Below, piece by piece: positions 17,468-27,394 of a DNA stretch of 64,000 bases. Position 1 is the stretch's first letter. Each line of letters begins with the position of its first letter. This DNA is from Hirschia litorea (lineage in GTDB: Bacteria; Pseudomonadota; Alphaproteobacteria; Caulobacterales; Hyphomonadaceae), in the NCBI RefSeq assembly GCF_042665075.1, contig NZ_JBHTBR010000005.1, forward strand, positions 682,001-746,000, in the 5' to 3' direction. Both the position numbers and the translations under genes were made by a program. Under the pieces are notes generated by a model. That model was given only the letters and a program-made list of their open reading frames with translations, had not been told where the DNA came from and made no database searches.

Positions 17468-18150
17468 GTAGTCACCCGTTCACCAAACAAAGCTGAACCA
17501 ACGCGCACGTGCGTTGATCCAAAACCTATTGCAATTTCAAAGTCTTCACTCATCCCCATCGAGAGGTTGGCTATTCCATTGCGCAGGGCGATTTTTCTAA
17601 GCAACGCGAAGTGAGGGCCAGCAGGTTCCCCTACAGGCGGAATACACATCAGACCCGAAATCTTTAGGCCCAAATTATCTTTGACTTCCTTAAGGAAAAG
17701 ATCAGCGTCTTGAGGCAAGACACCTGCTTTTTGTTCTTCTTCACCAGTGTTTATTTGAACAAATAGCTCAATATCACGATCTTGAGCTTTCATAGCTTTT
17801 GCAACGAAAGCAGCTAATTTCATGCGATCTATTGTTTCAATGACATCAAAGAGCGCAACCGCTTCCTCTGCTTTATTCGTTTGCAAAGGGCCGATGAGAC
17901 GTAACTTTATCTCAGGATATTCAGCTTTTCGTTCTTTCCAACGCGCTTTTGCTTCTTGAACGCGATTTTCTCCAAAAACACGTTGACCAGCTTCCAACAT
18001 TGCATCAACCCTATCGTCGGGTTGAACCTTGGATACAGCGGTTAAAGTGATATCAGATGGGTTTAAGCCTTTTGAATCAGCAGCTGTTTCAATACGAGAA
18101 ATTATCTGCGCACGGCGCTCACGAATAGAAAGTTCTGGTGTTTGCATCAT
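17464..18150 (-). CDS. YggS-family pyridoxal-phosphate homeostasis protein
   Basis: PLP-binding protein of the YggS/PROSC family, which maintains the vitamin B6 balance and has a fold-type III barrel. The PLP lysine lies in LTAVSKVQPDDRV, followed by VFGENRVQEA, LIGPLQTNK, NTGEEEQKAG and LSMGMSEDFEIAI, all standard. It overlaps the 3' end of the convergent L,D-transpeptidase gene by four bases. The start is either of the paired ATGs at 18150 and 18147, or an upstream ATG at 18201 that would add 17 residues and overlap the divergent gene further. Confidence 0.92.
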   Translation of the reverse strand: MMQTPELSIRERRAQIISRIETAADSKGLNPSDITLTAVSKVQPDDRVDAMLEAGQRVFGENRVQEAKARWKERKAEYPEIKLRLIGPLQTNKAEEAVALFDVIETIDRMKLAAFVAKAMKAQDRDIELFVQINTGEEEQKAGVLPQDADLFLKEVKDNLGLKISGLMCIPPVGEPAGPHFALLRKIALRNGIANLSMGMSEDFEIAIGFGSTHVRVGSALFGERVTT

Positions 18151-18796
18151 GTCTTTTGTTGAACCGCAAACCATCGCACGCCGCAAGCTTTTGCAGGCCA
18201 TGCGTCTTCATTTTTCATCGTCTATTCTCACAAATTTCAATAATTCACCATTATTACCCGCTGCTTTTTTCGTAACTGATCCTGTTCGATCATCTGACAT
18301 CCTTGAGACCGCCCAAAACTTGCCAACAGGTTTTGGGATCCTTTACCGACATTTTGGCAGAGAAGACAGGTTTTACATCGGAAATGAACTCAAGCGTATA
18401 GCAACCGCCAAACGCTTATTTCTCTCAATTTCAGAAGACGCGCATTTAGAAAAGCTCATCCAGCCACATGGTATCCATTGGCCAAAATCAAAGTTGAGCT
18501 TTCTTAAGCTTAGTGCAAGATCAAACCGAGTTCATACATCTTCTGCACACACATTCAGACAAATTACTAAGGCCGAGAAACTTAAATTAAATGCCTGTTT
18601 TGTGTCATCCGTGTTTCCAAGCAAATCCCCAACCGCACCAAAAGCAATGGGTGTTCATCGGTTTCGCCAAATAGCGAGACAGTCACACATTCCACTATAT
18701 GCTCTGGGGGGAGTTACCAATGAAAACGCAGCACAGATTTCAACCTTTGCCGGCATTTCAGGTGTCACAGGATTTCACAATCAAGATTTTAAATGA
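18149..18796 (+). CDS. ThiE-like (thiamine phosphate synthase family) protein
   Basis: A 215-residue TIM-barrel protein related to thiamine phosphate synthase/TenI. The recognisable parts are the N-terminal LPAAFFVTDPVRSSD, the strand-6 segment CFVSSVFPSKSPT and the C-terminal phosphate site YALGGVTNENA. Several usual ThiE catalytic segments are weak, so it may not make thiamine phosphate. Starts at 18149 or 18200 are both possible, and each overlaps a candidate YggS start in a CATG. No other thiamine genes are nearby. Confidence 0.72.
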   Translation: MSFVEPQTIARRKLLQAMRLHFSSSILTNFNNSPLLPAAFFVTDPVRSSDILETAQNLPTGFGILYRHFGREDRFYIGNELKRIATAKRLFLSISEDAHLEKLIQPHGIHWPKSKLSFLKLSARSNRVHTSSAHTFRQITKAEKLKLNACFVSSVFPSKSPTAPKAMGVHRFRQIARQSHIPLYALGGVTNENAAQISTFAGISGVTGFHNQDFK

Positions 18797-18841
18797 CGTG
18801 ACGACAGGTTTAATTTTTAGAAATTTGTGGACGGGCTGTGT

Positions 18842-19297
18842 TTAAAACGAGAAAGCAGACTCAATACGAACGCCTGTTTCATTCTCTTCATCAACCCAAC
18901 GAGATGCATCAGTAGAAAGCTTCTCTCCACCAATGCTCACACCACCACCAATACGGAAGCGTGGAGAGAATTGGTAATATGCACCAGCAGAAAATTCTTG
19001 CTCAGGTAGAACGCGTACATCGTCACCATAGCGACGTGTCATGTCCAAAGTCAGTCCCCAACGGCCCTTACCAGACCATATTAAACCAAATTCATCAGTT
19101 TGAGTTGTAGGCGCAACCAAAAATGCCTTTTTCTCAGCATCTTCATCAGCTTTATAAACGAAATTTTCGTACCACTTAATTGGCGCTACACTTGTCTCAG
19201 ATGCAACCGCAGGCGCGTCAGCAACACTCGGCTCTTCAGCCCAAGCAGGTGCAGCACACAATGCAGCAGTTATCAAAAGACCAGCGAAAAATTTCAT
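18842..19297 (-). CDS. NtrZ-like periplasmic protein
   Basis: A 151-residue exported protein with a clear signal peptide (MKFFAGLLITAALCAAPAWA) and a beta-rich C-terminus (FSAGAYYQFSPRFRIGGGVS ... GVRIESAFSF). It resembles NtrZ, a periplasmic protein reported to restrain the NtrY kinase in Caulobacter; I recall the family from its C-terminal pattern and cannot confirm it. A generic small beta-barrel protein is the alternative. It lies downstream of the porin gene on the same strand. Confidence 0.6.
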   Translation of the reverse strand: MKFFAGLLITAALCAAPAWAEEPSVADAPAVASETSVAPIKWYENFVYKADEDAEKKAFLVAPTTQTDEFGLIWSGKGRWGLTLDMTRRYGDDVRVLPEQEFSAGAYYQFSPRFRIGGGVSIGGEKLSTDASRWVDEENETGVRIESAFSF

Positions 19298-19410
19298 CTC
19301 AGCACATTAATACCCAATTTGTTCCAGCTCTTTGCCTACTACCTTAGGTGTCCAACGAAAAGCGTCTTAGTATTAAATTTAAGAAAAAAGACTTAATTTT
19401 CTAATAAGTG

Positions 19411-20613
19411 TTACTCATAACGCACAATAAGTTCGATAATGGCGCCGGACCCTTCAATTTCCGTCCCAAAATGCTTGGACTTCGTCGAAATATACCCAAC
19501 CCCAACATTAACATTATTATTCAATGGCTTAGATACACCCACGCCCCAATTTTCACCCTTCACGGCCTGCAACTCATCTATTGCATGACCGTATTCAGCG
19601 GTAACAGTCCAATCAGAAAATTCTCTACTTATGCCTGTTTCCCAGGCGGTATAGTCCCCCAATCCAGAATCTATCGCATTATTCGAATCTAGATATTGGG
19701 TGCCCAAACGCCAAAATCCCTTTTCCACTTCAAGACCCAAACCAAGAGATTCATAGTTTGAAAAACCATTCATTATTGAATCAGTCTCAGCGTGAATTCC
19801 CGTCACGCCAATCCGAACACGTAAATCATTCTCTCTAAATAAATGTGTGAAAGATAAACCAGCCTCCACGACATTTTTTAAATTCGCATTGGCAATGCCA
19901 AGCACGTCCCGACTTGCATCAAAATCAATCCCGCGAGCATTCGCCTCTGGAGTAAAAGATGCACCTGCACGAAAACCAATTAAGCGCGGCGACATATAAG
20001 TTAGTTTCGCACTTGGCCCTGTCACATCATTGCGCGCACGTACACTTGAAAATGCGATTGGGTTTAAGCGTGAACTATTAGGACTAGAGTATTTCAACAC
20101 TCTAGGCGCGCGCGCATCAAGTCGCGTTGCAGCTCCAATATCTCTACCAACACTCAATTCTCCCCAGCCTGCCTTCACATAGGCAAAACCTTGCTCAAAG
20201 GTGGCATACGGGCCGTCATCAGTCTCCCCCATCGCAGCAACCAGACCTGTAGCTGGCGACCTGCGTAAGGGTAGCAGACTAGCAGAATTATCATTTATTG
20301 TAGAATTTAGAGCATTAAACTGCAATTCTCCCGCAAAAGTTTGGCGTTTTGAATTATCGCCTTGCGCGCGAATTTCAGAGGCGAATCCAACCGATACACC
20401 ATTGTCGAAATAGTGTTCTTTTTCTAATTTTAGTCCAATTTCACCAGTGAAGGGTTGTGTATAAGAGGGGTTTTCAGCATTTACAATCGCTCCGGAAAAA
20501 ACAGCTTCAACGCTGAAAACAAAGGGATTATCTTCTGCTAAAGCATTTGAACCGAGACCACTCAAGCTCACAAATCCAGCTGTAAAACCAGACAACCACT
20601 TTCTAAAAGTCAT
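19411..20613 (-). CDS. outer-membrane porin
   Basis: A 400-residue general porin of the Gram-negative (Porin_4-type) class. A signal peptide ends near SNALA, followed by alternating beta strands, aromatic girdle residues, and motifs such as AYVKAGWGELSVGRDIG typical of proteobacterial porins. It ends in VRYE rather than the usual terminal Phe, which is unusual for BAM recognition. Substrate preference cannot be deduced. It is followed by the NtrZ-like gene about 110 bp on. Confidence 0.85.
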   Translation of the reverse strand: MTFRKWLSGFTAGFVSLSGLGSNALAEDNPFVFSVEAVFSGAIVNAENPSYTQPFTGEIGLKLEKEHYFDNGVSVGFASEIRAQGDNSKRQTFAGELQFNALNSTINDNSASLLPLRRSPATGLVAAMGETDDGPYATFEQGFAYVKAGWGELSVGRDIGAATRLDARAPRVLKYSSPNSSRLNPIAFSSVRARNDVTGPSAKLTYMSPRLIGFRAGASFTPEANARGIDFDASRDVLGIANANLKNVVEAGLSFTHLFRENDLRVRIGVTGIHAETDSIMNGFSNYESLGLGLEVEKGFWRLGTQYLDSNNAIDSGLGDYTAWETGISREFSDWTVTAEYGHAIDELQAVKGENWGVGVSKPLNNNVNVGVGYISTKSKHFGTEIEGSGAIIELIVRYE

Positions 20614-20793
20614 ATGCCAAGCATCCCTTATCCGGCGGTATGATAAACACGTTTTGAAACATTATTTCACTACATGCCCCGACTTTATCGCATTGACCAG
20701 CCATCTCAACACTTGCAACACACTACAAGAGACAGCTATTGAAGAACTAAGCAATGGCGCAGCATGTGCGTCTCTGACATGGAGTAATGGCGT

Positions 20794-21246
20794 ATGGCCT
20801 CTGGAAAGATCACTGGCTTAGCAATTTTAGCAGCAACACTTGCCGCAACTGGCTGTTCCTCATCTGGAAGTTCTGATCAGGCAGCTGTCAGAAAAGTCAG
20901 CGTGAATGATAAACAGCAAGCCGGTATTGGCGTAAACGCTTACCTTTGGCGTGCATCGCTGGATACTATTAGTTTCATGCCGCTAAAATCAGCAGACCCG
21001 TATGGCGGTGTCATCAACTCCGACTGGTACGCAAATCCTGAATTGCCAGACGAGCGTTTTAAAACAACTGTCTATATCCTTGATACGCGTCTGCGCGCAG
21101 ATGGCGTAACCGTGTCAGTGCAAAAAGAAATCCTAGTTGACGGTAATTGGCAAACAGCAAAAGTCGATGAAGGAACATCTATCGCATTGGAGAATGCGAT
21201 CCTTAGTCGTGCACGTGAATTGAGATTGTCTTCTATCGTCGAGTAA
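20794..21246 (+). CDS. DUF3576 lipoprotein
   Basis: A 150-residue lipoprotein with a lipobox LAATGCSS. The conserved body matches the alphaproteobacterial DUF3576 family (GIGVNAYLWRASLDTISFMPL in outline, DPYGGVINSDWY, ILDTRLRADG). The family often sits directly upstream of leuS, as here. Its function is unknown; an envelope role is inferred from the lipobox and its proximity to lptE. Confidence 0.87.
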   Translation: MASGKITGLAILAATLAATGCSSSGSSDQAAVRKVSVNDKQQAGIGVNAYLWRASLDTISFMPLKSADPYGGVINSDWYANPELPDERFKTTVYILDTRLRADGVTVSVQKEILVDGNWQTAKVDEGTSIALENAILSRARELRLSSIVE

Positions 21247-21411
21247 ATGGCGTAAAAGCTATCTAGAACCGTTGAATAATCTTAGACATGTTTATAACAA
21301 ACAAGGTTTAAGATTAAAACTTAAGCGCCGGGATCACTCTGATGTCGGCGTTAAATGTTATAAAGCTACAAAATAGAAGCACCGTTCTTTATCGGTGGAT
21401 GGAAGGCGAAT

Positions 21412-23994
21412 ATGGTCTCGCGATATAATGCACGCGAAGTAGAACCCAAATGGCAAAAAGCGTGGGCGGAAGCCGCAGTTTTTGAGGCTAAGTCACCAGC
21501 TGAGGCTGGCGATATGCCAAAAGCTTATGTGCTAGAGATGTTCCCATACCCTTCCGGCAGACTGCACATGGGCCACGTACGAAACTATGCGATGGGCGAT
21601 GTGGTTGCGCGTTACCATCTATCCAAAGGGTACAATGTCCTTCACCCGATGGGTTGGGACGCTTTCGGAATGCCTGCGGAAAATGCAGCAATGGAAAAAG
21701 GCGCTCAACCAGGAGTATGGACGCACGAAAACATTGACGCGATGAAAGCGCAATTTGCGCCATTAGGTCTTTCTTTGGATTGGAAACGTGAGTTTGCTAC
21801 TTGTGATGCAGAGTATTACGGCCAACAACAAAAGATATTTCTAAAATTTTGGGAGAATGACCTTGTTTTCCGCAAAAAGTCTAAAGTGAATTGGGACCCT
21901 GTAGACAACACCGTCCTTGCTAATGAACAAGTTATTGATGGCAAGGGTTGGCGTTCAGGTGCCGTTGTTGAACAGCGTGAACTTGAACAATGGACAATGA
22001 GGATCACTAAATACGCTGATGATCTTCTCAATGGTCTAAACACCTTGGATCGCTGGCCAGAAAAAGTTCGCTCCATGCAAGCCAATTGGATTGGTAAAAG
22101 CTTAGGTGCCACGTTCACTTGGCCATTTTCAAGTGATGCTCCAGCGGGATATGAAGACGGAATAGAAGTATTCACTACCCGTCCAGATACACTTTTTGGC
22201 GCTAGTTTTGTCGCAATTGCACCTGATCACCCAATTACAAAAAAGCTTGCCGAAACAAATCCAGCAATTGCTGAGTTTATAAAAGAAGCAGCAAAAGGCG
22301 GGACGACTGAAGAAGCAATAGAGAAAGCACCGAAGCTTGGGATTGATCTTGGACTTAAGGTGAAACATCCGTTCAAGCCAGATTGGGAAATTCCTGTTTG
22401 GTCTGCAAACTTTGTGTTGTCCACATATGGTTCCGGTGCTGTGTTTGGTTCTCCAGCAGGAGATCAACGAGATTTGGATTTCGCTCGTAAGTATAATTTA
22501 CCAGTCGTTCCGGTAGTACTACCACCTGACACTGACCCAGATACTTACACAATTGAAAATGAAGCTTATACTGGCTCCGGTACCCTATTTAATTCTGAAT
22601 TTTTAAATGGCCTCAGCACACAAGAGGCGATTAAAGCAGCTATCAAAAAATTAGAAGAATTAAATCTTGGTACGGCATCTACAACTTATCGCCTTCGTGA
22701 TTGGGGGATTTCCAGACAACGCTATTGGGGTTGTCCTATTCCGGCAGTTCGTTGTGAAGATTGCGGTGTCGTTCCTGTACCTGAAGACCAATTACCTATT
22801 ACACTACCTGATGATCCTGACTTCTCCCAGCCTGGAAACCCACTTGATCGTCATCCAACCTGGAAACACACAAACTGTCCAAACTGCTCGAAAGCTGCTG
22901 TCCGTGAAACCGACACACTAGATACCTTTATGGACTCATCTTGGTATTTTGCACGATTCTGTAATCCACATGCTGTAGATCCGTTAGATAAGGAGGCTGT
23001 AAAATATTGGCTTCCGGTCGACCAATACATTGGTGGCGTGGAACATGCTATTCTACACTTGTTGTATTCACGTTTCTTTACACGTGCCCTGCACGATTGT
23101 GACCTGATAGACCTACCAGCCGGCGAACCATTTGCAGGACTATTCACGCAAGGTATGGTGACTCACGAAACTTACAAATCAGCATCTGGAAAATGGCTTT
23201 CTCCCGAGGAAATAGACGAGAAAGACGGTGGCGTTTTTGAAATTTCTACTGGCTTGCCTGTTAAAGTCGGCGAAATCACTAAAATGTCGAAGTCCAAGAA
23301 AAACGTTGTAGATCCATCTATCATTATTTCAGATTACGGTGCCGATGTCGCACGTTGGTTTGTACTGTCGGATTCACCACCAGAACGTGATGTAGAATGG
23401 ACTCAATCTGGGGCTGAGGGTGCTTGGCGATTCATCCAGAAGCTGTGGACGTTAGCTGAAGCTGCTCCAGACAAAGATGATGGAGATATAACTGATGGTC
23501 CTGCTATGGACCTGCTACGTATAACGCATAAAACCATTGATGGTGTTTCGCGCGGTATTACGGAGTTCCGCTTTAATACTTCAGTCGCCCAAATACATGA
23601 ATTTTCGAATGCGATTAAAAAAGCTGAAAACGCATCAGGAACGGGCATTGCAACTGCAAGACGGTTTGCAATCAAAACTCTTGCGCAATTGGTTTCCCCA
23701 TTCGCACCTCACGTCAGTGAAGAAATTTGGGCCCACATTGGTGGTGAAGGTCTTGTAACAACCGCAACTTGGCCACAAGCTGATGAAGCGCTTATGACGA
23801 CAAACACTGTGACAATGCCAATTCAAGTAAACGGCAAAAAACGTAGTGAGATCGAAGTTGACAAGTCCGCAAGCAAAGAAGATGTCGAAAAGTTGGCGCT
23901 GGCTGACGAAAAAATAATCGCCTTTTTAAATGGCAAAGACGTAAAGAAAACTATTGTTGTACCAGGTAGAATTGTAAATATAGTTGCTCCATGA
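21412..23994 (+). CDS. leuS: leucyl-tRNA synthetase
   Basis: Class I synthetase of 860 residues that charges tRNA(Leu). The HIGH-type motif HMGH lies near residue 52 (YPSGRLHMGHVRNY), the CP1 editing domain follows with FTTRPDTLFGASFV, and KMSKS lies near 624. The C-terminal anticodon-binding part is complete. The leader contains a short hairpin (CACCG...CGGTG, 21380-21397) just before the ribosome binding site, and a GCGCCG/CGGCG stem further up. The stop overlaps the lptE start (ATGA). Confidence 0.98.
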   Translation: MVSRYNAREVEPKWQKAWAEAAVFEAKSPAEAGDMPKAYVLEMFPYPSGRLHMGHVRNYAMGDVVARYHLSKGYNVLHPMGWDAFGMPAENAAMEKGAQPGVWTHENIDAMKAQFAPLGLSLDWKREFATCDAEYYGQQQKIFLKFWENDLVFRKKSKVNWDPVDNTVLANEQVIDGKGWRSGAVVEQRELEQWTMRITKYADDLLNGLNTLDRWPEKVRSMQANWIGKSLGATFTWPFSSDAPAGYEDGIEVFTTRPDTLFGASFVAIAPDHPITKKLAETNPAIAEFIKEAAKGGTTEEAIEKAPKLGIDLGLKVKHPFKPDWEIPVWSANFVLSTYGSGAVFGSPAGDQRDLDFARKYNLPVVPVVLPPDTDPDTYTIENEAYTGSGTLFNSEFLNGLSTQEAIKAAIKKLEELNLGTASTTYRLRDWGISRQRYWGCPIPAVRCEDCGVVPVPEDQLPITLPDDPDFSQPGNPLDRHPTWKHTNCPNCSKAAVRETDTLDTFMDSSWYFARFCNPHAVDPLDKEAVKYWLPVDQYIGGVEHAILHLLYSRFFTRALHDCDLIDLPAGEPFAGLFTQGMVTHETYKSASGKWLSPEEIDEKDGGVFEISTGLPVKVGEITKMSKSKKNVVDPSIIISDYGADVARWFVLSDSPPERDVEWTQSGAEGAWRFIQKLWTLAEAAPDKDDGDITDGPAMDLLRITHKTIDGVSRGITEFRFNTSVAQIHEFSNAIKKAENASGTGIATARRFAIKTLAQLVSPFAPHVSEEIWAHIGGEGLVTTATWPQADEALMTTNTVTMPIQVNGKKRSEIEVDKSASKEDVEKLALADEKIIAFLNGKDVKKTIVVPGRIVNIVAP

Positions 23995-24581
23995 CCAAAA
24001 GACATTTCATTGCATCATCCATCCTTGTAGGACTGACTTCATTAAACCTCGCTAGTTGCGGTTTTCAACCCGTTTACGGGTCAATCGATGCAATGAATGC
24101 TCCCATTCAAGTACTTGAAATAGAAGGTCGTACCGGCCACCGTTTGCGCCAGGAACTAAGCCGGACACTCAGAACCGGTTTGCCTGGAATTGAATCTGGT
24201 GCCTTCCTCAACGTGAACATTGAAGAGAATCTCCAACGTTTAAATCTTAAGGCAAATGTTGGAGTGTCTCGTACTACAATTATATATGTTGCTGATTATA
24301 CGCTTAGAGGCGTCAATGGTGACAACCTTCTTAATGGGTCAGTAACAGCTCAAACAGACTATGATGTAGCCGACTCTGATTATGGTGATATTGCTCTACA
24401 GAATGATGCTAGAGAACGTGTTGCTTTTCTTTTAGCTAGACGCCTCCATGAACAACTCACACTTGATGCATCATCATCTCGTCAAGATGCTCAAATGGCT
24501 GAAGCTCTGGAACGTGAGCTGGAAGAGGCAAAACAACAAGAAGAGTCTGAAAACCAAGACAAACTGGACCGCATCCCTTGA
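23991..24581 (+). CDS. lptE: LPS assembly lipoprotein LptE
   Basis: Outer-membrane lipoprotein that plugs the LptD barrel in lipopolysaccharide export. The 196-residue product has a signal and lipobox (LNLASCGFQPVYG) directly followed by the FQPVYG motif typical of alphaproteobacterial LptE, then VSRTTIIYVADYTL. The C-terminal tail is an acidic, glutamine-rich helix. It overlaps both neighbours by four bases, so it is translationally coupled to leuS and holA. Confidence 0.92.
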   Translation: MTKRHFIASSILVGLTSLNLASCGFQPVYGSIDAMNAPIQVLEIEGRTGHRLRQELSRTLRTGLPGIESGAFLNVNIEENLQRLNLKANVGVSRTTIIYVADYTLRGVNGDNLLNGSVTAQTDYDVADSDYGDIALQNDARERVAFLLARRLHEQLTLDASSSRQDAQMAEALERELEEAKQQEESENQDKLDRIP

Positions 24582-25582
24582 ATGCTATCGGTGAAAAAGC
24601 ACATGCTTTCTGTCAACGTCCCAAGGCTGGCATTAATCTAATCCTCGCTTATGGAGAAGACTTAGGATTAGTATCTGACGCTATAGGCGTTTTAACTACT
24701 AAACTAAGAAAAGCTGAAAACAATGAGTTGGAGGTCGTTCGCCTTCAAGAGGAAGACGTTAAAAAAGATGCAGCTCTACTTGCAGATCATCTGTCTGCGG
24801 TTTCACTCCTGGGAACTAAGCAACTCTTCAGATTAAGAATTTCAAATGAAAGTGCTGCAAAAAATATTACATCTTTGTTGACAGATATTGGAGCTGGGCG
24901 AGTTTATCCGGAAAACTACCTATGCATAGAAGCGCCAGAATTGAAGAAAACCTCAAAAATCCTGACAGGATTTTCGTCCTCTCCAGATGCTATTGCGCTT
25001 CACTTTTTCGCAGAAACTCAAGAACAAATAACAGATTATATTCGATCGCGCCTGAGTGACCTCAATATTCAACTTGAAGAGGATGCCCTAGAAAAGTTCG
25101 CAGCGGAACTACCCGGCGACCGGCGATTAGCAAATTCCGAAATTGAGAAATTAAGCCTTTATGCTTATGAAATCGGGCGTAAGATTACTGCTGATGACAT
25201 CCGTGATGTCTGCGCTAGTGAACAACCTCGAGGAGCTGACGACGCCGCTGACGCAGCCTTAGCTGGCGATGTGAAACGAGCCAATACATCACTCGATCGT
25301 TTCTTAGACGCTGGTGGATCAGCTATTTCAGCTTTAAGAACATTACACTTTAGACTGATACGTATTCTTGATGCAAAATTAGGAGCCCGTTATCTTAGGC
25401 CTCCGGTGTTTGACAAAGAAAAACCAGCTTTTAACAAGATGCTTCAAGACTGGAACGCGTCGCGCGTAAACCGTGCTTTAGCAATACTTTATGCTGCTGA
25501 AAAATCATGCAAGCAATCAGGGGTATCCACAGAAGCTATCTTAAAAATAGTCATAGATCGCATAAGCAGGCGCCAAGTATAA
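24578..25582 (+). CDS. holA: DNA polymerase III delta subunit
   Basis: Clamp-loader delta subunit of the replicative polymerase, 334 residues. The N-terminal P-loop-like region is degenerate, as usual for delta (NLILAYGEDLGLVSDA), with the middle ELPGDRRLANSEIEKLSLY motif and the C-terminal helical collar. It begins with TTG overlapping the lptE stop. It is convergent with parB, with about 37 bp between the stops. Confidence 0.93.
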   Translation: MNAIGEKAHAFCQRPKAGINLILAYGEDLGLVSDAIGVLTTKLRKAENNELEVVRLQEEDVKKDAALLADHLSAVSLLGTKQLFRLRISNESAAKNITSLLTDIGAGRVYPENYLCIEAPELKKTSKILTGFSSSPDAIALHFFAETQEQITDYIRSRLSDLNIQLEEDALEKFAAELPGDRRLANSEIEKLSLYAYEIGRKITADDIRDVCASEQPRGADDAADAALAGDVKRANTSLDRFLDAGGSAISALRTLHFRLIRILDAKLGARYLRPPVFDKEKPAFNKMLQDWNASRVNRALAILYAAEKSCKQSGVSTEAILKIVIDRISRRQV

Positions 25583-25619
25583 AATTGGCGACTGAGCAAT
25601 TCAATCGCCAATCATATTT

Positions 25620-26591
25620 TTATCGTGCGTTTCGTGCTGACGTCAAACGCCGACACACATCATCCAATTGTTCCAATTGCTTGTACTGGATTTTAATTTC
25701 ACCACCTTTGCTACCTTTATGCTTGATTTCAACATTCAAGCCTAGAGCATGAGCCAAGTCGGATTCTAAAGCCTCAGTATCCACGTCTTTATGTGCTGTG
25801 GAGACCTTAGCAACTTTTTCCTTACCGTCGCCATCAGCAGCAACGCGAAACTTATGAGCAAGCTTCTCAGCGTCTCTAACCGACATTCCATTTTTTACGA
25901 CCCGCTCAACAACCAGCATAGGATCTGGTGCCCCTAAAGCCGCACGAGCATGTCCAGCCGTTAGTCGACCCTCACGGATAAGATCGCGAGCTTCATCTGG
26001 TAGGTTTAATAAGCGTAGCGTGTTGGCAATGTGGGGACGACTTTTACCCACATGCTCAGCCAGCATATCTTGAGTACGGCCAAAGCGTTTGATCAGCGAT
26101 TGATACGCTTCTGCTTCTTCCAAAGGATTCAAATCCGCACGCTGCACGTTCTCGATAACACCGATTTCGAGAACTTCAAGTTCGTCCAATTCACGGATGA
26201 CTGCGGGTACGGTCCGCAAACCTGCACGCGTAGCTGCTCGCCACCGACGCTCACCTGCAACAATCTGATACTTACCCTCGACTTTTGGGTCAGGGCGTAC
26301 AAGGATCGCCTGCAACACACCTTTGGTACGTATTGATGCTTCCAACTCAGCCAAATCTTCTTCCTTAAAGGTTTGACGCGGTTGGTTTGGGTTTGCCAGA
26401 ATAGACTTGATGGGTATTTCTGAAGCATTCAGTTTCTGCATGCCAGAATTATGTCCTGCACCAGCAGCGGGCTTCGAGCTACTGGATTCCGGTTGAAAAG
26501 CTTGTTCACCAATCAGATCCATAAGGCCACGGCCTAATCGTGAAGGTTTTGCTTTAGAGCTAGCGGAGGTCGTTTTATCGTCGTTACTCAC
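25620..26591 (-). CDS. parB: chromosome partitioning protein ParB
   Basis: CTP-dependent clamp that loads at parS and organises the origin region for segregation. The 323-residue protein has the CTPase/arginine motif GERRWRAA, the helix-turn-helix HVGKSRPHIANTLRLL and a C-terminal dimerisation domain. It starts two bases after the parA stop, so parA-parB form one operon. Four matching parS-type sites lie within about 6 kb, between rsmG and the mnmE leader. Confidence 0.96.
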   Translation of the reverse strand: MSNDDKTTSASSKAKPSRLGRGLMDLIGEQAFQPESSSSKPAAGAGHNSGMQKLNASEIPIKSILANPNQPRQTFKEEDLAELEASIRTKGVLQAILVRPDPKVEGKYQIVAGERRWRAATRAGLRTVPAVIRELDELEVLEIGVIENVQRADLNPLEEAEAYQSLIKRFGRTQDMLAEHVGKSRPHIANTLRLLNLPDEARDLIREGRLTAGHARAALGAPDPMLVVERVVKNGMSVRDAEKLAHKFRVAADGDGKEKVAKVSTAHKDVDTEALESDLAHALGLNVEIKHKGSKGGEIKIQYKQLEQLDDVCRRLTSARNAR

Positions 26592-26593
26592 CT

Positions 26594-27394
26594 TTATGCA
26601 CGCTCCCGTTCTCTTTGAATAACTTCACTCGCTAATTTTATATAAGCTTCACTACCCGAACACTTGTGGTCATATAACAAAGCTGGTTTCCCAAAACCTG
26701 GGGCTTCTGAGAGTCGGACATTCCGTGGGATCACTGTTTCATAAACTTTCGACCCGAAGAATGAGCGTACATCTGCTTCAACCTGCGCAGACTGTGCCTG
26801 ACGCTTATCATACATGGTGAGCACAATTCCCTGAATTTCTAATTCAGAGTTCAGTGCGCCTCTCACAACTTCAATTGTTCTCAATAGCTGGCTAAGTCCC
26901 TCCATCGCAAAAAATTCGCACTGGAGCGGCACCAATACAGCATCACACCCAGTCATGGCATTTATAGTCAATGAGCTCAGCGAGGGTGGGCAATCGATAA
27001 GCACAAAATCATATTCTACGCATTCATCATTTGCTGCGGATTCACGATAGGCATCCATAGCATCTTTAAACCGATACGACCGACGCGGATCATCTGACAG
27101 TTTTGTTTCAACACCAGAAAGGTTTTCATCGCCCGGCACAATGTGCAAACGCGGAATAATGGTCTCTTTGCAAGCAGCTTTTATTTCAGCGCCGTCAATA
27201 ACGACATCATAACTCGTCAATTCACGTTCTGACGGTGGAATGCCCAGTCCTGTAGACGCATTTCCTTGCGGATCAAAATCGATGATAAGAACTTTACGCC
27301 CCGCCGCTGCGAGTGCTGTTCCGAGATTAATTGAAGTCGTTGTTTTACCAACGCCTCCTTTTTGGTTCGCGACTGCGATTATCCGTGTGCTCAT
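26594..27394 (-). CDS. parA: chromosome partitioning ATPase ParA
   Basis: Walker-type ATPase of 266 residues that forms the gradient moving the ParB-origin complex. It has the deviant Walker A KGGVGKTTTSINLG with the signature Lys, then LIIDFDPQGNAST and the Walker B segment VLIDCPPSLSSLT. The start overlaps the rsmG stop by four bases. Confidence 0.97.
   Translation of the reverse strand: MSTRIIAVANQKGGVGKTTTSINLGTALAAAGRKVLIIDFDPQGNASTGLGIPPSERELTSYDVVIDGAEIKAACKETIIPRLHIVPGDENLSGVETKLSDDPRRSYRFKDAMDAYRESAANDECVEYDFVLIDCPPSLSSLTINAMTGCDAVLVPLQCEFFAMEGLSQLLRTIEVVRGALNSELEIQGIVLTMYDKRQAQSAQVEADVRSFFGSKVYETVIPRNVRLSEAPGFGKPALLYDHKCSGSEAYIKLASEVIQRERERA

Noticed and set aside
21247..21411. Leucine leader peptide or T-box before leuS
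   Set aside because: No short ORF with a leucine codon run and no T-box motif; only minor hairpins are visible.
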